Shown piece after piece: positions 8,690 through 17,304 of a stretch of DNA of 64,000 nucleotides. The notes under the pieces are model-generated. The model did no database searches. It worked only from the letters and a program-made list of their open reading frames with translations, and was not told the origin of the DNA. Where the stretch lies: contig NZ_FMZJ01000001.1 of assembly GCF_900101455.1 (NCBI RefSeq), forward strand, positions 310,001 to 374,000. The letters are read 5' to 3'. This DNA is from Sphingomonas sp. YR710 (lineage in GTDB: Bacteria > Pseudomonadota > Alphaproteobacteria > Sphingomonadales > Sphingomonadaceae). Made by a program: the position numbers and the translations under genes. Each line of letters begins with the position of its first letter. Position 1 is the stretch's first letter.

Positions 8690-9873
8690 AGATATTGGGG
8701 GGACATGCCACTGCGATGGGGGTCGCGCTGGTTCTGACGAGTGCCGCGCAGCCTACGGCTGCAAAGATCATTCCGTCGATCGATACGACGGTGCGTCTTG
8801 GCTATGACACCAATCCGTTTCTATCGCAGGGCAATGATCTGGCGACGGGATCGGCGAAGGTCGATGTCAAGCCAGCGCTGAGCTATGTGACGCCGACGGG
8901 GCAGGCCGTGCTGACCGGCGACTATGAGCGCTCGCAATATCAGCAGCATTATGGCCATACCGATCAATATGGCGGAACGCTGGATCTTCGGAAGCGCTTC
9001 AATCCCAAATTCGATGCGTTTGTCGCGCTACGCTATGACAGCAGCGTGATCGGGCAGAGCGACGATGTCGTGGCGCAATCGCCCAGCGCACCGCCGACCG
9101 ACCAGACCGACGTCAACCTGATCGGTCAGCGCCAGAGATCGAACGTCTATAGCGCGCAGGCCGGCTTCAACTATGTCGTCGGTCCAAAAGACACGGTTTC
9201 GGTCGATGGCGGCATCACGTTGACGCGGTTTCCGGGCCGGGGGCTGGGATCGGCGTCCGATAATTATGGCGGGCGGGTGGCCTTGTCGCATGCCATCAGC
9301 GCCAAGACCAAGATCGGCGTCAGCAGTTCTGTCTACCGGATCGTCTACGACATTGCCGGTTTCAACACGCTGGTCGCGCAGCCTACTGTCACTTTCTCCA
9401 CCCAGTTGAGCCCGACCTGGAACCTCGACTTAGCGGCGGGCGTGTCGATCAGCGACATTGTGTTGCCAGGTCCGGGCAACGACAGCCGCACGGTCGGTTT
9501 TGCCGGTAACGTCAGTCTGTGCCACGCCGGGCGGACCAACCATTTCTGCCTCTCCGGATCGCGCACCGTCAGCGGCTCCGGGCTTGGCGGCTCCAGCCAG
9601 CGCAATCAGGTCGGGCTGCATTTCGACCAGGATCTGACCCCGACCTTGAGCGCCGATGCGAATGCCAGCGTCACGCAGAGCAAATCGCAGAGCAAGGCGA
9701 TCGGAAACCGCGATTATGTGTCCGTGCAGGCCGGGCTAACCAAGAAGGTGACGCGGCGCTTCAAGGTCGGCGTCGATGGCCGTTATCGCGACGTGTTCGG
9801 CTCGGGCACCAAGGTGAAGGCCGATGTCGGCGGGGAGGTCAACGCGACGCTGATATTGCCGGGGCCGTCATGA
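8686..9873 (+). CDS. Outer-membrane beta-barrel protein of an EPS operon
   Basis: A 395-residue protein with a signal peptide (cleavage near PTAAKI) and repeated amphipathic strands, for example VRLGYDTNPFLSQG, AVLTGDYERSQYQQHYG and FKVGVDGRYRDVFG. This pattern fits the BBP2/EpsL-like barrels found in polysaccharide export operons. The position between the OPX and PCP genes, with ATGA overlaps on both sides, suggests it works as an accessory of the export channel. A pair of Cys in LCHAGRTNHFCLSG could form a disulfide in an external loop. The exact family is not certain. Confidence 0.8.
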   Translation: MKILGGHATAMGVALVLTSAAQPTAAKIIPSIDTTVRLGYDTNPFLSQGNDLATGSAKVDVKPALSYVTPTGQAVLTGDYERSQYQQHYGHTDQYGGTLDLRKRFNPKFDAFVALRYDSSVIGQSDDVVAQSPSAPPTDQTDVNLIGQRQRSNVYSAQAGFNYVVGPKDTVSVDGGITLTRFPGRGLGSASDNYGGRVALSHAISAKTKIGVSSSVYRIVYDIAGFNTLVAQPTVTFSTQLSPTWNLDLAAGVSISDIVLPGPGNDSRTVGFAGNVSLCHAGRTNHFCLSGSRTVSGSGLGGSSQRNQVGLHFDQDLTPTLSADANASVTQSKSQSKAIGNRDYVSVQAGLTKKVTRRFKVGVDGRYRDVFGSGTKVKADVGGEVNATLILPGPS

Positions 9874-11321
9874 GTGAGGCCGGCCTTAGCGCCGCCGACG
9901 GCGAGCTTTATGAAGGCTTGCTGGGCTACATTCCGTCAATCCTGATCCAGCGGCGATGGTACGTCGTGATACCGGCCATTGCTTGCTCGGCTGCGGGGGT
10001 GGGGCTGGCTTATTCACTGCCGACCCAATATCAGTCCTCCGCCACCGTGCTGGTCGAATCCAAGGACCTGCCCGATGATATCGCGGCATCGCCGCTCAAC
10101 AATCTGATCGATCAGCGAATTGCGAAGATCAAGCAACAGGTCCTAAGCCGGCCGGATCTTATCGATCTGATCCAGAATAACGGCCTCTATGCGTCGGAAC
10201 GGCGCCGCCAGCCGCTGTCGGCGATCATCGACAAGATGCGCGATGCGACCGCGATCACGCCGGTGAGTGCCGATATCGACAAGTCGAACCGGGCGCGCGG
10301 CACATCCAGCACCGTGGCTTTTTCAATCTCTTTCACCTATCGCGACCCCGCCAAGGCGCAGCTCGTCGCGCAGCAGTTTACCGAGAAGCTGCTGCGGCTG
10401 GATTCGACCCAGCTTGCGGCGCAGGCTGATGCCACGGCGAGTTTCCTGCACGATCAGGCCGCCGGAATCCAATCGCAGATCACCGAGGTCGAAAACCAGA
10501 TCGAGGAAATCAAGAGCCGCAATGGGCTGGCCTTGTCGCGCATGGGGGGCTTCATTCCTTCGACCGGGAGCTATGATGTCCAGATCGCGGCTCTCCAGCG
10601 CGACAATACCGAATTGTCGGCGAAAATGACGAGTGCGACCTCGATCGGCAATGACAAGATCTCGGCCGCCGAGGCCCAGCTTGCCGCCGCCAAGGCAATC
10701 TATTCGGACAATCATCCCGACGTGATCGCCGCTCAGCAGAAATTGACCGAGGCGCGCGCATCGGCCAGATCCGGCAGTACCAATGTCGGCAACAATCCGG
10801 CGATCGCGGCGCAAATCGCGGCCAATAATCGCGCGATCGCCGCGCTCAATGCATCGCGCGCAAGCGAGACGTCACGCGCGTCCGCGGCCATCTCCGCTCA
10901 ATCCGGGGCGCCGTTAATCGAAGAGCAGATCCGGCAGTTGCAATCCAAATCGGATGGGCTGCGGCGCAATTATGATCGCATCTCGGGGAGCCTGCTCGCG
11001 GCCGAAGCCGCGCAGAAGATGGAGAGCCAGCAGAAAGGCGATCGGCTGGTGCTCGTCGATCCGCCGACCACGCCCGACAAGCCGATTTCGCCCAATCGGC
11101 CGATGTTGATGATCGGCGGGTTCGTCCTCGGGGATCTGCTCGGCATCGGCCTGGCCTTGCTGATCGAATTCTTCATGCGGCCGATCCGGGGCGCGGCGGC
11201 GCTGCAGAATCTGCTTGGCGTGGGGCCGCTCGTCGTCATACCCACGCTTAAGGAAAAGGCGCCGAAGCGCAAGCGACAGCGTTTTTGGCGGCGCAAGATT
11301 CGCAAGGCAGCACAGGCATGA
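9870..11321 (+). CDS. Polysaccharide co-polymerase (Wzz/GumC-type chain length determinant)
   Basis: A 483-residue inner-membrane protein. It has an N-terminal Wzz domain with a membrane segment near 31-50 (WYVVIPAIACSAAGVGLAYS), a long periplasmic coiled-coil region rich in Ala and Gln, a PPTTPDKPISPNRP proline motif, and a second membrane segment near 410-435. The cytoplasmic tail is very basic (KRKRQRFWRRKIRK). It lacks the kinase domain of Wzc; that is encoded by the next gene, which overlaps by ATGA. Together they would set chain length and drive export of the polymer. Confidence 0.9.
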   Translation: MSEAGLSAADGELYEGLLGYIPSILIQRRWYVVIPAIACSAAGVGLAYSLPTQYQSSATVLVESKDLPDDIAASPLNNLIDQRIAKIKQQVLSRPDLIDLIQNNGLYASERRRQPLSAIIDKMRDATAITPVSADIDKSNRARGTSSTVAFSISFTYRDPAKAQLVAQQFTEKLLRLDSTQLAAQADATASFLHDQAAGIQSQITEVENQIEEIKSRNGLALSRMGGFIPSTGSYDVQIAALQRDNTELSAKMTSATSIGNDKISAAEAQLAAAKAIYSDNHPDVIAAQQKLTEARASARSGSTNVGNNPAIAAQIAANNRAIAALNASRASETSRASAAISAQSGAPLIEEQIRQLQSKSDGLRRNYDRISGSLLAAEAAQKMESQQKGDRLVLVDPPTTPDKPISPNRPMLMIGGFVLGDLLGIGLALLIEFFMRPIRGAAALQNLLGVGPLVVIPTLKEKAPKRKRQRFWRRKIRKAAQA

Positions 11322-12103
11322 GCTTCGATTCTGCCCCCGGAAGCCAGCCGGCTTTCCCGGTGCCTGGCGCCGCCGGCCACCAGACCGGTTTCGATGCGCT
11401 TCGCAAGAACGGCATTTACGGATTCGACAGCAAGGATATCCGATCGCGGCCGTTTACGCTGCTGCGTGCGCAGGTGCTTCGCATCGCGCGCGCAAAGAAC
11501 TGGCGGCTGATCGGCGTAACCTCTCCCACGCCACGTGTCGGCAAATCGTTCATCGCATCGAATCTCGCCGCGGCGCTCGCGCGGACGCCCGATCTGCATA
11601 CCTATCTGTTCGATTTCGATTTGCGGCGGTCGTCGATTGCCCGCAATTTCAACCTGCCCGGCGAAATCGGCGTGTCGCATTTCCTCGATGGCACGGTCAA
11701 CGATCTGCGCGAGGTCGCCCGAACGATTGCCGACGAACATCTGACGATCTTCCCGAGTTATTCCAACGGAGCAGCTTCGGACGAGTTGGTGGCGTCGACC
11801 CGGATGGATTCGCTGATCGCCGCGATGCGCGCCTTGCCTGAAAACACGATGTGCCTGTGCGATCTGCCGCCTGTCTTTGCCAATGACGATGCGGTGATCA
11901 TCTCGCAGAAGATCGATGCCTATCTGATGATCGTCGAAGACGGGGTCACAACGCGCAAGCAGATCCGCGACAGTTTTCGCCTGCTGTCGCCGGCGCCGTG
12001 CATCGGCACGGTGCTCAATCGCTACGACGCTAGCCTGATCTCGGACGATTATGGCTATAGTTATCGCCAGCAGAAGCAATATTCGGAATATTACAACGAT
12101 TAG
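11318..12103 (+). CDS. Tyrosine-kinase-like ATPase of the CpsD/CapB (BY-kinase) family
   Basis: A 261-residue cytoplasmic ATPase expected to dock on the preceding PCP. Visible motifs are Walker A SPTPRVGKSFIASNLA (near 67-82), Walker A' YLFDFDLRRSS, and Walker B MCLCDLPPVF. A C-terminal tyrosine cluster of six Tyr within the last 17 residues is the usual autophosphorylation tail. Walker A lacks the usual PGEGK spelling, as also in E. coli Wzc (SPSIGKT). It ends the export operon; no glycosyltransferase or Wzx/Wzy gene follows. The stop codon is also the first base triplet of a 33-bp terminal inverted repeat. Confidence 0.9.
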   Translation: MSFDSAPGSQPAFPVPGAAGHQTGFDALRKNGIYGFDSKDIRSRPFTLLRAQVLRIARAKNWRLIGVTSPTPRVGKSFIASNLAAALARTPDLHTYLFDFDLRRSSIARNFNLPGEIGVSHFLDGTVNDLREVARTIADEHLTIFPSYSNGAASDELVASTRMDSLIAAMRALPENTMCLCDLPPVFANDDAVIISQKIDAYLMIVEDGVTTRKQIRDSFRLLSPAPCIGTVLNRYDASLISDDYGYSYRQQKQYSEYYND

Positions 12104-12370
12104 GATCCAGACCCATGATTTATGAGGTCGTGATGAGGCGGAGAAGGGCATTGGAAGGGAGAGCGTGCAGCCAGCTACTTTTCAGTAGCTGGCAATCGAT
12201 CGACCGTGCCAATGCCCTTCTCCGCCTCACCCTTCGGGCAGCGCTTTTCCGGGCGCCAGGCTGCGTCGGACCGCTCGATCGGGCTAAACAGCGCGCCCTT
12301 CGCGCTCCTTCTTGCCTGGCATCCCGGAAAAACACTGTCACGGCCTCATAAATCATGGGTCTGGATCCTA
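12101..12370. mobile_element. 270-bp nested-palindrome element (MITE-like)
   Basis: The outer arms (12101-12133 and 12338-12370) are 33 bp with one mismatch and contain GGATCCAGACCCATGATTTA. Inside are a perfect 21-bp inverted repeat (12134-12154 with 12209-12229), an 8-bp one around it (CCAGCTAC/GTAGCTGG at 12171-12192), and a further near-perfect pair (12245-12261 with 12314-12331). There is no transposase frame. It fits a non-autonomous mobile element or a highly structured RNA. The left arm contains the stop of the kinase gene and the right arm contains the fdhD start codon. Confidence 0.7.
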
Positions 12371-13146
12371 AGCCGACACGCAGCGTTGGGTTTGCCGAGG
12401 TTTCGTCGCAGGGCGCGCGCCAGCCCATCGTTCGCGACGTCGCCGTCGAATGCCCCATTGCGATCGAGATCAACGGCATCGGTTATGCCGTGATGATGGC
12501 GAGCCCGGCCGATATCGAGGATTTCGCGGCGGGCTTCGCGTTGAGCGAGCGGATCGTCGAAGCCGTTGGCGATCTGGTCGCGATCGATAGCCACGCCATC
12601 GACGGCGGCATGATCCTGCGTATCACCGTTGCCGCGCATTGCCTGCCACGGGTGTTCGATCGCGTGCGGCACCGCGTTTCGGAATCGTCGTGCGGGCTGT
12701 GTGGCATCGAAAATCTCGAACAGGCGCTCCGTCCGTTGCCGGTGGTGACGGAGCATAGCCTTGCCGATCATGCCGCGATCTTCCGGGCGCTCGACGGCTT
12801 GCGCGCGCACCAGCCGTTGAGCCGCGCGACCGGGGCCGTCCATGCGGCGGCTTTGGTCGGCGCCGACGGCACGATCCGCCTTGCGCGCGAGGATGTCGGC
12901 CGGCACAATGCGTTCGACAAATTGATCGGAGCGATGGCACGGGGCGGGCTGGCGTGGGGTGGCGGCTTTGCCCTGCTGTCGGCGCGCTGTTCCTACGAGC
13001 TGGTCGAAAAGGCGGCGCTGGCGGGGTGCCCGATGCTCGTGACAATTTCGGCGCCGACAAATCTGGCGATCGAGCGGGCGCGGGACGCGGGGTTGCGCCT
13101 GATCGTTCTTGCGCGTTCCGACAGCCTGCTCGATTGCGGTGATTGA
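12355..13146 (+). CDS. fdhD: Formate dehydrogenase accessory sulfurtransferase FdhD
   Basis: Transfers sulfur from a cysteine desulfurase to the molybdenum cofactor of formate dehydrogenase. The 263-residue product has the persulfide-carrying CGLC motif (SSCGLCGIE), the DIEDFAAGFALSERIV region, and the conserved AREDVGRHNAFDKLIG segment. The only in-frame start giving a full N-terminus is the ATG at 12355, which lies inside the right arm of a palindromic element and has no Shine-Dalgarno sequence. The first residues MGLDPK are therefore repeat-encoded. No formate dehydrogenase gene is in the window. Confidence 0.9.
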   Translation: MGLDPKPTRSVGFAEVSSQGARQPIVRDVAVECPIAIEINGIGYAVMMASPADIEDFAAGFALSERIVEAVGDLVAIDSHAIDGGMILRITVAAHCLPRVFDRVRHRVSESSCGLCGIENLEQALRPLPVVTEHSLADHAAIFRALDGLRAHQPLSRATGAVHAAALVGADGTIRLAREDVGRHNAFDKLIGAMARGGLAWGGGFALLSARCSYELVEKAALAGCPMLVTISAPTNLAIERARDAGLRLIVLARSDSLLDCGD

Positions 13147-13204
13147 CCGCAGCGGCGGTGCGACGCAATCTGCCAAGGGCAACTGTTTGGGCTGGAACAT
13201 AAAA

Positions 13205-13984
13205 ATGGGGTGGAAATCGCGCGCGGCCGGCATGGTCGCGATCTTTGCTATACCGATGGCCGTCGCGGCGGCGCCGGGCGGCAGCTTTCTCGATGACGGC
13301 TATTTTCACGTGATGGACGTGTTGCCGCCGGCGCCGATCAAGGAAGAGCCGCGTGGACAGGCTGATCGCGAGATCTTCAAGCTGACCCGCAAGCTCAAGG
13401 GCAGCGATCGGTGGACCCTGGCCGTCAACGATATTGCCAGCGATACGGCGTCGCTGCTGCGCGATTTCAGTTGTGCCGTCGGCATCAACCTTACGCCGCA
13501 AAATGCGCCGAAGACGGCGGCGTTGCTCGAAAAGGCCTCGCGCGATACGGCGCGTGAAACCAATGTCGTCAAGGATTTCTACCGACGGCAGCGCCCGTTC
13601 CTGATCGATCAGGGCGAGGTGTGCGAGCCGGTCGCCGATCTGGCGGGCAGCTTCGACTATCCATCGGGCCATGCTACCCGCGGCTGGACGTGGGGGCTGA
13701 TCCTCGCCGAGATCGCTCATGACCGCGCCTCGCCGATCCTGACGCGCGCACGCGCTTATGGCGAAAGCCGGGTCGTCTGCGGCGCCCATAATGCCAGCGC
13801 AGTCGAAGCGGGGCGGCTTTCGGCGACGGCGACCCTCGATGTGGTGCGCACCGAGCAGGCTTATGCCGATTCCGTCATTGCGGCCCGTGCCGAACTATCG
13901 GCGTTGCGCAAGCAAAGCGCGCCGCCCTCGCCATCGGCCTGCTCGGCCGAGGAGATCTTGACCGAGCAGCCGATCATGCGCTGA
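13205..13984 (+). CDS. Class A acid phosphatase-like PAP2 protein, catalytic Asp missing
   Basis: A 259-residue exported protein of the PhoN-type PAP2 group, with a signal peptide (residues 1-24). Two of the three signature motifs are intact: K123-x6-RP (KDFYRRQRP) and PSGH (153-156). The third, SR-x5-H-x3-D, reads SRVVCGAHNASA: Ser188, Arg189 and the nucleophile His195 are present, but the Asp is Ala199. Activity may be reduced, or the general acid may come from elsewhere. It overlaps the convergent cydC end by 11 bp. Start ATG 13205 gives the signal peptide at once. Confidence 0.87.
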   Translation: MGWKSRAAGMVAIFAIPMAVAAAPGGSFLDDGYFHVMDVLPPAPIKEEPRGQADREIFKLTRKLKGSDRWTLAVNDIASDTASLLRDFSCAVGINLTPQNAPKTAALLEKASRDTARETNVVKDFYRRQRPFLIDQGEVCEPVADLAGSFDYPSGHATRGWTWGLILAEIAHDRASPILTRARAYGESRVVCGAHNASAVEAGRLSATATLDVVRTEQAYADSVIAARAELSALRKQSAPPSPSACSAEEILTEQPIMR

Positions 13985-15563
13985 CGATCGCGATGCGCCG
14001 TTCGGCCAGCGCGAGCATGGCAGGCCGGTGGCTGATCAGGATCAGGCCGCAGCCGCGCCGATCGATTTCTGCTTTCAGCCGCACGATCAGTTCGGCTTCG
14101 GTCGCGGCATCGAGGCCTTCGCTGGGCTCGTCGAGCAGCAGCCACGGCCGGCCGGCGAGCAGCGCGCGGGCGATGGCGATCCGTTTGCGCTGCCCGCCGG
14201 ACAGCCGGCTGCCATCGTCGCCGATCCAGCAATCGAGCCCGCCGGGCAGCGCGGTCAGTTCGCGATCGAAGCAGGCGATCGTCAGCGCCTCGATCATGTC
14301 CGCCTCGGTGATGCCGGGCCGCGCGAGCCGGAGGTTGTCTGCGATCGTCCCGGCCAGCAGCCGCGCATCCTGCGGCGCGAGCCCAAAGACCCGGGACAGG
14401 TCGCGCGGCCCGCATGTCCGCAGGTCGATGCCGTCGACCGCAAAGCCGGACGGTGCCGGCCGCAGTCCGGTCAACGTTTCGATCAGGCGGGTCTTGCCCG
14501 CCCCTGATCGGCCGACCAGTGCGATCCGGTCGCGCTGCGCCATCTCATGCGCCACGCCGTCGATCGTCATCCGCAGGTGATGTCCGACAAGGTCCAGGCA
14601 GCGGCCGGCGTCGGCGGGCAGGGCGGCCAGCGCCGCGATCCGGTCGAGGCCCGCAGCGATCATGCCCTCGCGGGCATATCCGCGCACCATGGCGGCGAGC
14701 GCCTCGATCGTACCGGCTGCGCCGAGCGCCGCCAGTGCGATGATCTGTGGCGTCGCGTCGGCGAGCAGGATCCCGCCGCCCGTCGCGATCCCGCCGATAA
14801 TGAGCAGGAGGCCGTTCAGCCGCGCCTCGCCGATCGCGATGCGGCGGCGGGCCTGATCGTACAGGTCGGCCTGTGTGGTGCCGATCGCCGTAATACGACG
14901 CTGCAGGTCATAAACGAGGATGTCGGCGGCGGCCTCCGCGTGGCTGACCAAATCGCGTTTCAGCAGGCCGATCACCTGTTGGGCATCCTCCGCCGGTCGC
15001 TCCAGCCAGCGGCGGGCAAGCACAGGCGTGCCCCATGCCACCGTGCCGATCGCGATCGCCAGCACCAGCGGCGGCCATGGGCCGGCGAGGGCCGCGAGCG
15101 CCAGCCCGCACAGCGCGGCGGCGATGGCCGCGGGGCGGGCGGGGCGGCGCACCACCCGGTCTTCAATCGCGTCGATCGCGTCGATCAGCCGCGCGGTCGT
15201 ATCGCCGGGAATCAGGGCGAGGGCATCGGTGACCGGCGCCTGCGCGATCCGGGCGATGAGCCGCGCGCGCAGCCGTGCGGTGGCGTGCAGCGCGGCCTGG
15301 TGGCTCCATAGCCGTTCGCCATAGCGGCCGGCGGTGCGCGTGATCGCCAGAAAACGGATGGCAGCGCTGGGCAGCAGATAGTTGAGCGCCTGGATTGCGG
15401 CGATGCCACCGGCTGCGGCGACGGCGGCGCTGGTCAGGAACCAGCCCGACATGGCGAGCAACAGGATCGAGCTTCCGGCGACGAGCATCGCGGCGGCAAT
15501 GGCACCAGCCATCGCCCGACGCTCGATCCCAGCCAGCGGGCCGATAGGATCGGGATCGCTCAT
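13974..15563 (-). CDS. cydC: Thiol/haem-type ABC exporter subunit CydC
   Basis: One half of the CydDC heterodimeric ABC transporter needed to assemble cytochrome bd; thiols such as cysteine and glutathione are the classic substrates. The 529-residue product has a six-helix membrane domain (residues about 15-300) and an ATPase domain with Walker A GRSGAGKT, Q-loop APQDARLL, signature LSGGQRKR, Walker B WLLLDEPSEGLD and switch His in ISHRP. It overlaps cydD by 4 bp, and the pair is divergent from cydABX, as expected if it serves that oxidase. Confidence 0.92.
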   Translation of the reverse strand: MSDPDPIGPLAGIERRAMAGAIAAAMLVAGSSILLLAMSGWFLTSAAVAAAGGIAAIQALNYLLPSAAIRFLAITRTAGRYGERLWSHQAALHATARLRARLIARIAQAPVTDALALIPGDTTARLIDAIDAIEDRVVRRPARPAAIAAALCGLALAALAGPWPPLVLAIAIGTVAWGTPVLARRWLERPAEDAQQVIGLLKRDLVSHAEAAADILVYDLQRRITAIGTTQADLYDQARRRIAIGEARLNGLLLIIGGIATGGGILLADATPQIIALAALGAAGTIEALAAMVRGYAREGMIAAGLDRIAALAALPADAGRCLDLVGHHLRMTIDGVAHEMAQRDRIALVGRSGAGKTRLIETLTGLRPAPSGFAVDGIDLRTCGPRDLSRVFGLAPQDARLLAGTIADNLRLARPGITEADMIEALTIACFDRELTALPGGLDCWIGDDGSRLSGGQRKRIAIARALLAGRPWLLLDEPSEGLDAATEAELIVRLKAEIDRRGCGLILISHRPAMLALAERRIAIVSA

Positions 15564-17197
15564 GGCATGTCGATCCGCTGCATCGCGGCCGCGATCAGCC
15601 CGGGATGATGGGTGGCAACGATCACGGTGCGTCGCTGCGCCGCGCTGACGAGCAAAGCGATCACCGCCTGTGCGCTCGCCTCGTCAAGATCAGCGGTGGG
15701 CTCGTCGAGCAGCCAGACCGGCGCATCGCGCAGGATTGCCCGCGCCAAGCCGATCCGTCGCCGCTCGCCGCCCGACAAGCCCGATCCTCGATGATCGACG
15801 ATCGTCGCCAGCCCGTCGGGGCGGCTGTCGATCATCGGCCCGAGCCCTGCGGATCGTGCTGCGGCGTCGATCGCCGCCGCGTCGGCACCGTTCCGGGCGA
15901 TCGCGATATTGTCGGCGATCGATCCCGGAATGAGCGCGGTGGCCTGCCCGGCCCAGCCGATCGGATGGCGAAGGCCCTCGATTGCGCCGGCGCTCAGCGG
16001 GACAAGGCTGATGATTGCGTGCAGCAGGCTCGACTTGCCCGATCCGCTCGGGCCGGTGAGGGCGGTGAGGCTGTTTTTGGGGGCGTTGAGCGAGATCGGG
16101 CCGATGCAGGTACCGTCGGGATAGGTGATGATGGCGTTGTTGATCGTGAGGGTATCGCCCGCGGATAGCCCCCACCCCAACCCCTCCCTTAAAGGAGAGG
16201 GGCTTGCAAATTGCGAGGGCAGCTCAACACTAAGCCCCTCTCCTTTAAGGGAGGGGTTGGGGTGGGGCCTCGCCGCAAGCGCCATGCTTGAAATCCGCGC
16301 CTGTGCCGCCTCGCCCACCTGCTTGTCATGATAGGCTGCCGCCAGCCGGCGCATCGGCAGATAATATTCCGGCGCCAGCGCGAGCGCGAACAGCGCCCGC
16401 CCCAGGGTCAGATGCTCGGGCACGGGAAAGGGCAGCAGGCCAAGCAGGTTGAAGCCACAATAAACCGCGATCAGCGCGACCGAGAGGGCCGCGAAGAATT
16501 CGATGACGGCGGTGGACAGAAAGGCGATCCGTAGCACCGCCAGCGTGCGATCGGCGACCTCGTAGGTCGCGCGTTCCATCTGCGCGATGATCCGGCCTTC
16601 CGCCGCAAAGCCGATGATCACCGGCAGCGCGCGGATCCGATCGACGAACAGCCCGGACAGGCGCGCGAGCGCGATCAACTGGCGGTCGGCGGCGTTGCCC
16701 GCCGCGCCGCCCGCCAGCGCCATGCCCAACCCGAACGGCACCAGCGTCGCGAGCAGGATCGCGGCGCAGATCGGGCTCGCCATGGCGACGGCGGCGGCGA
16801 TCAGCAGTGGCATGCACATCGCGGCCGTCCGCAACGGCAGGTAGCGCGCATGAAATCCTTCCGTCGCCTCGACATGATCGACGGCCATTGCCAGATCTTC
16901 GCCGATCGAGCGGCGGCTCACGCGTGCGATCAACAGAATTGGATAAAGCCGGCTGCGCAGATTCCGCTTGTGGAGACGGGCGCAATCGAACCCCGACCAG
17001 GCGGCCTGGTGCTGGAAAAAGGCCCTGATGCTGGCGGCCAGTACGATGGCGAACACCCCCGCACCGACCGCGATACCCTGTCTGTCGACGAGCCCGGCGA
17101 CTGCGCCAGCCAGTCCGCCGGCGAACAGGATTGCGCCGAGCGCATCGGCGATCCAATATCCGGCGGGGCGATTGATCTGCAGCCGCGGGGATCGCAT
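15560..17197 (-). CDS. cydD: Thiol/haem-type ABC exporter subunit CydD, with a repeat-derived insert
   Basis: Partner of CydC, 545 residues: a membrane domain (about 15-300) and an ATPase domain with Walker A GPSGSGKS, signature LSGGERRR, Walker B VWLLDEPTADLD and switch His in THHPG. Between the two domains, residues about 310-342 are encoded by a 98-bp palindromic repeat read in frame (PHPNPSLKGEGL ... SPSPLREGLGWG). The insert falls in the interdomain linker, which probably explains why it is tolerated. It is divergent from cydA across a 107-bp gap holding a short palindrome. Start MRSPRLQINRP at 17197. Confidence 0.9.
   Translation of the reverse strand: MRSPRLQINRPAGYWIADALGAILFAGGLAGAVAGLVDRQGIAVGAGVFAIVLAASIRAFFQHQAAWSGFDCARLHKRNLRSRLYPILLIARVSRRSIGEDLAMAVDHVEATEGFHARYLPLRTAAMCMPLLIAAAVAMASPICAAILLATLVPFGLGMALAGGAAGNAADRQLIALARLSGLFVDRIRALPVIIGFAAEGRIIAQMERATYEVADRTLAVLRIAFLSTAVIEFFAALSVALIAVYCGFNLLGLLPFPVPEHLTLGRALFALALAPEYYLPMRRLAAAYHDKQVGEAAQARISSMALAARPHPNPSLKGEGLSVELPSQFASPSPLREGLGWGLSAGDTLTINNAIITYPDGTCIGPISLNAPKNSLTALTGPSGSGKSSLLHAIISLVPLSAGAIEGLRHPIGWAGQATALIPGSIADNIAIARNGADAAAIDAAARSAGLGPMIDSRPDGLATIVDHRGSGLSGGERRRIGLARAILRDAPVWLLDEPTADLDEASAQAVIALLVSAAQRRTVIVATHHPGLIAAAMQRIDMP
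16170..16267. repeat. 98-bp palindromic repeat inside cydD
   Basis: Two perfect 36-bp arms (16170-16205 and 16232-16267) contain CCCCTCCCTTAAAGGAGAGG and flank a 26-nt spacer. The element keeps the cydD frame open and adds about 33 residues. Confidence 0.9.
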
Positions 17198-17233
17198 CTG
17201 GCGCGGATTCCTCGTTGAACAGCCCCCGATAAG

Positions 17234-17250
17234 AGCCTAGGCGCTAGGCT
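17234..17250. promoter_or_regulatory. Candidate operator between cydD and cydA
   Basis: AGCCTAG-GCG-CTAGGCT is a perfect 7-bp inverted repeat with a 3-nt spacer, midway in the 107-bp gap between the divergent cydDC and cydABX operons. No FNR-type TTGAT-N4-ATCAA box was seen. A role as a shared operator is inference. Confidence 0.45.
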
Positions 17251-17304
17251 ACAAAGCGACGCCCCGCAACCTTGACGGTGGCGCCCGACCCTTGGGGGTT
17301 CGCA

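Noticed and set aside
7420-12103. Genomic island integrated at tRNA-Leu
   Set aside because: No integrase, no second copy of the tRNA 3' end and no clear base-composition break were seen; the EPS operon looks native.
12115-12351. Small ORFs inside the nested-palindrome element
   Set aside because: They arise from the inverted repeats, lack ribosome sites, and translate to basic low-complexity peptides.
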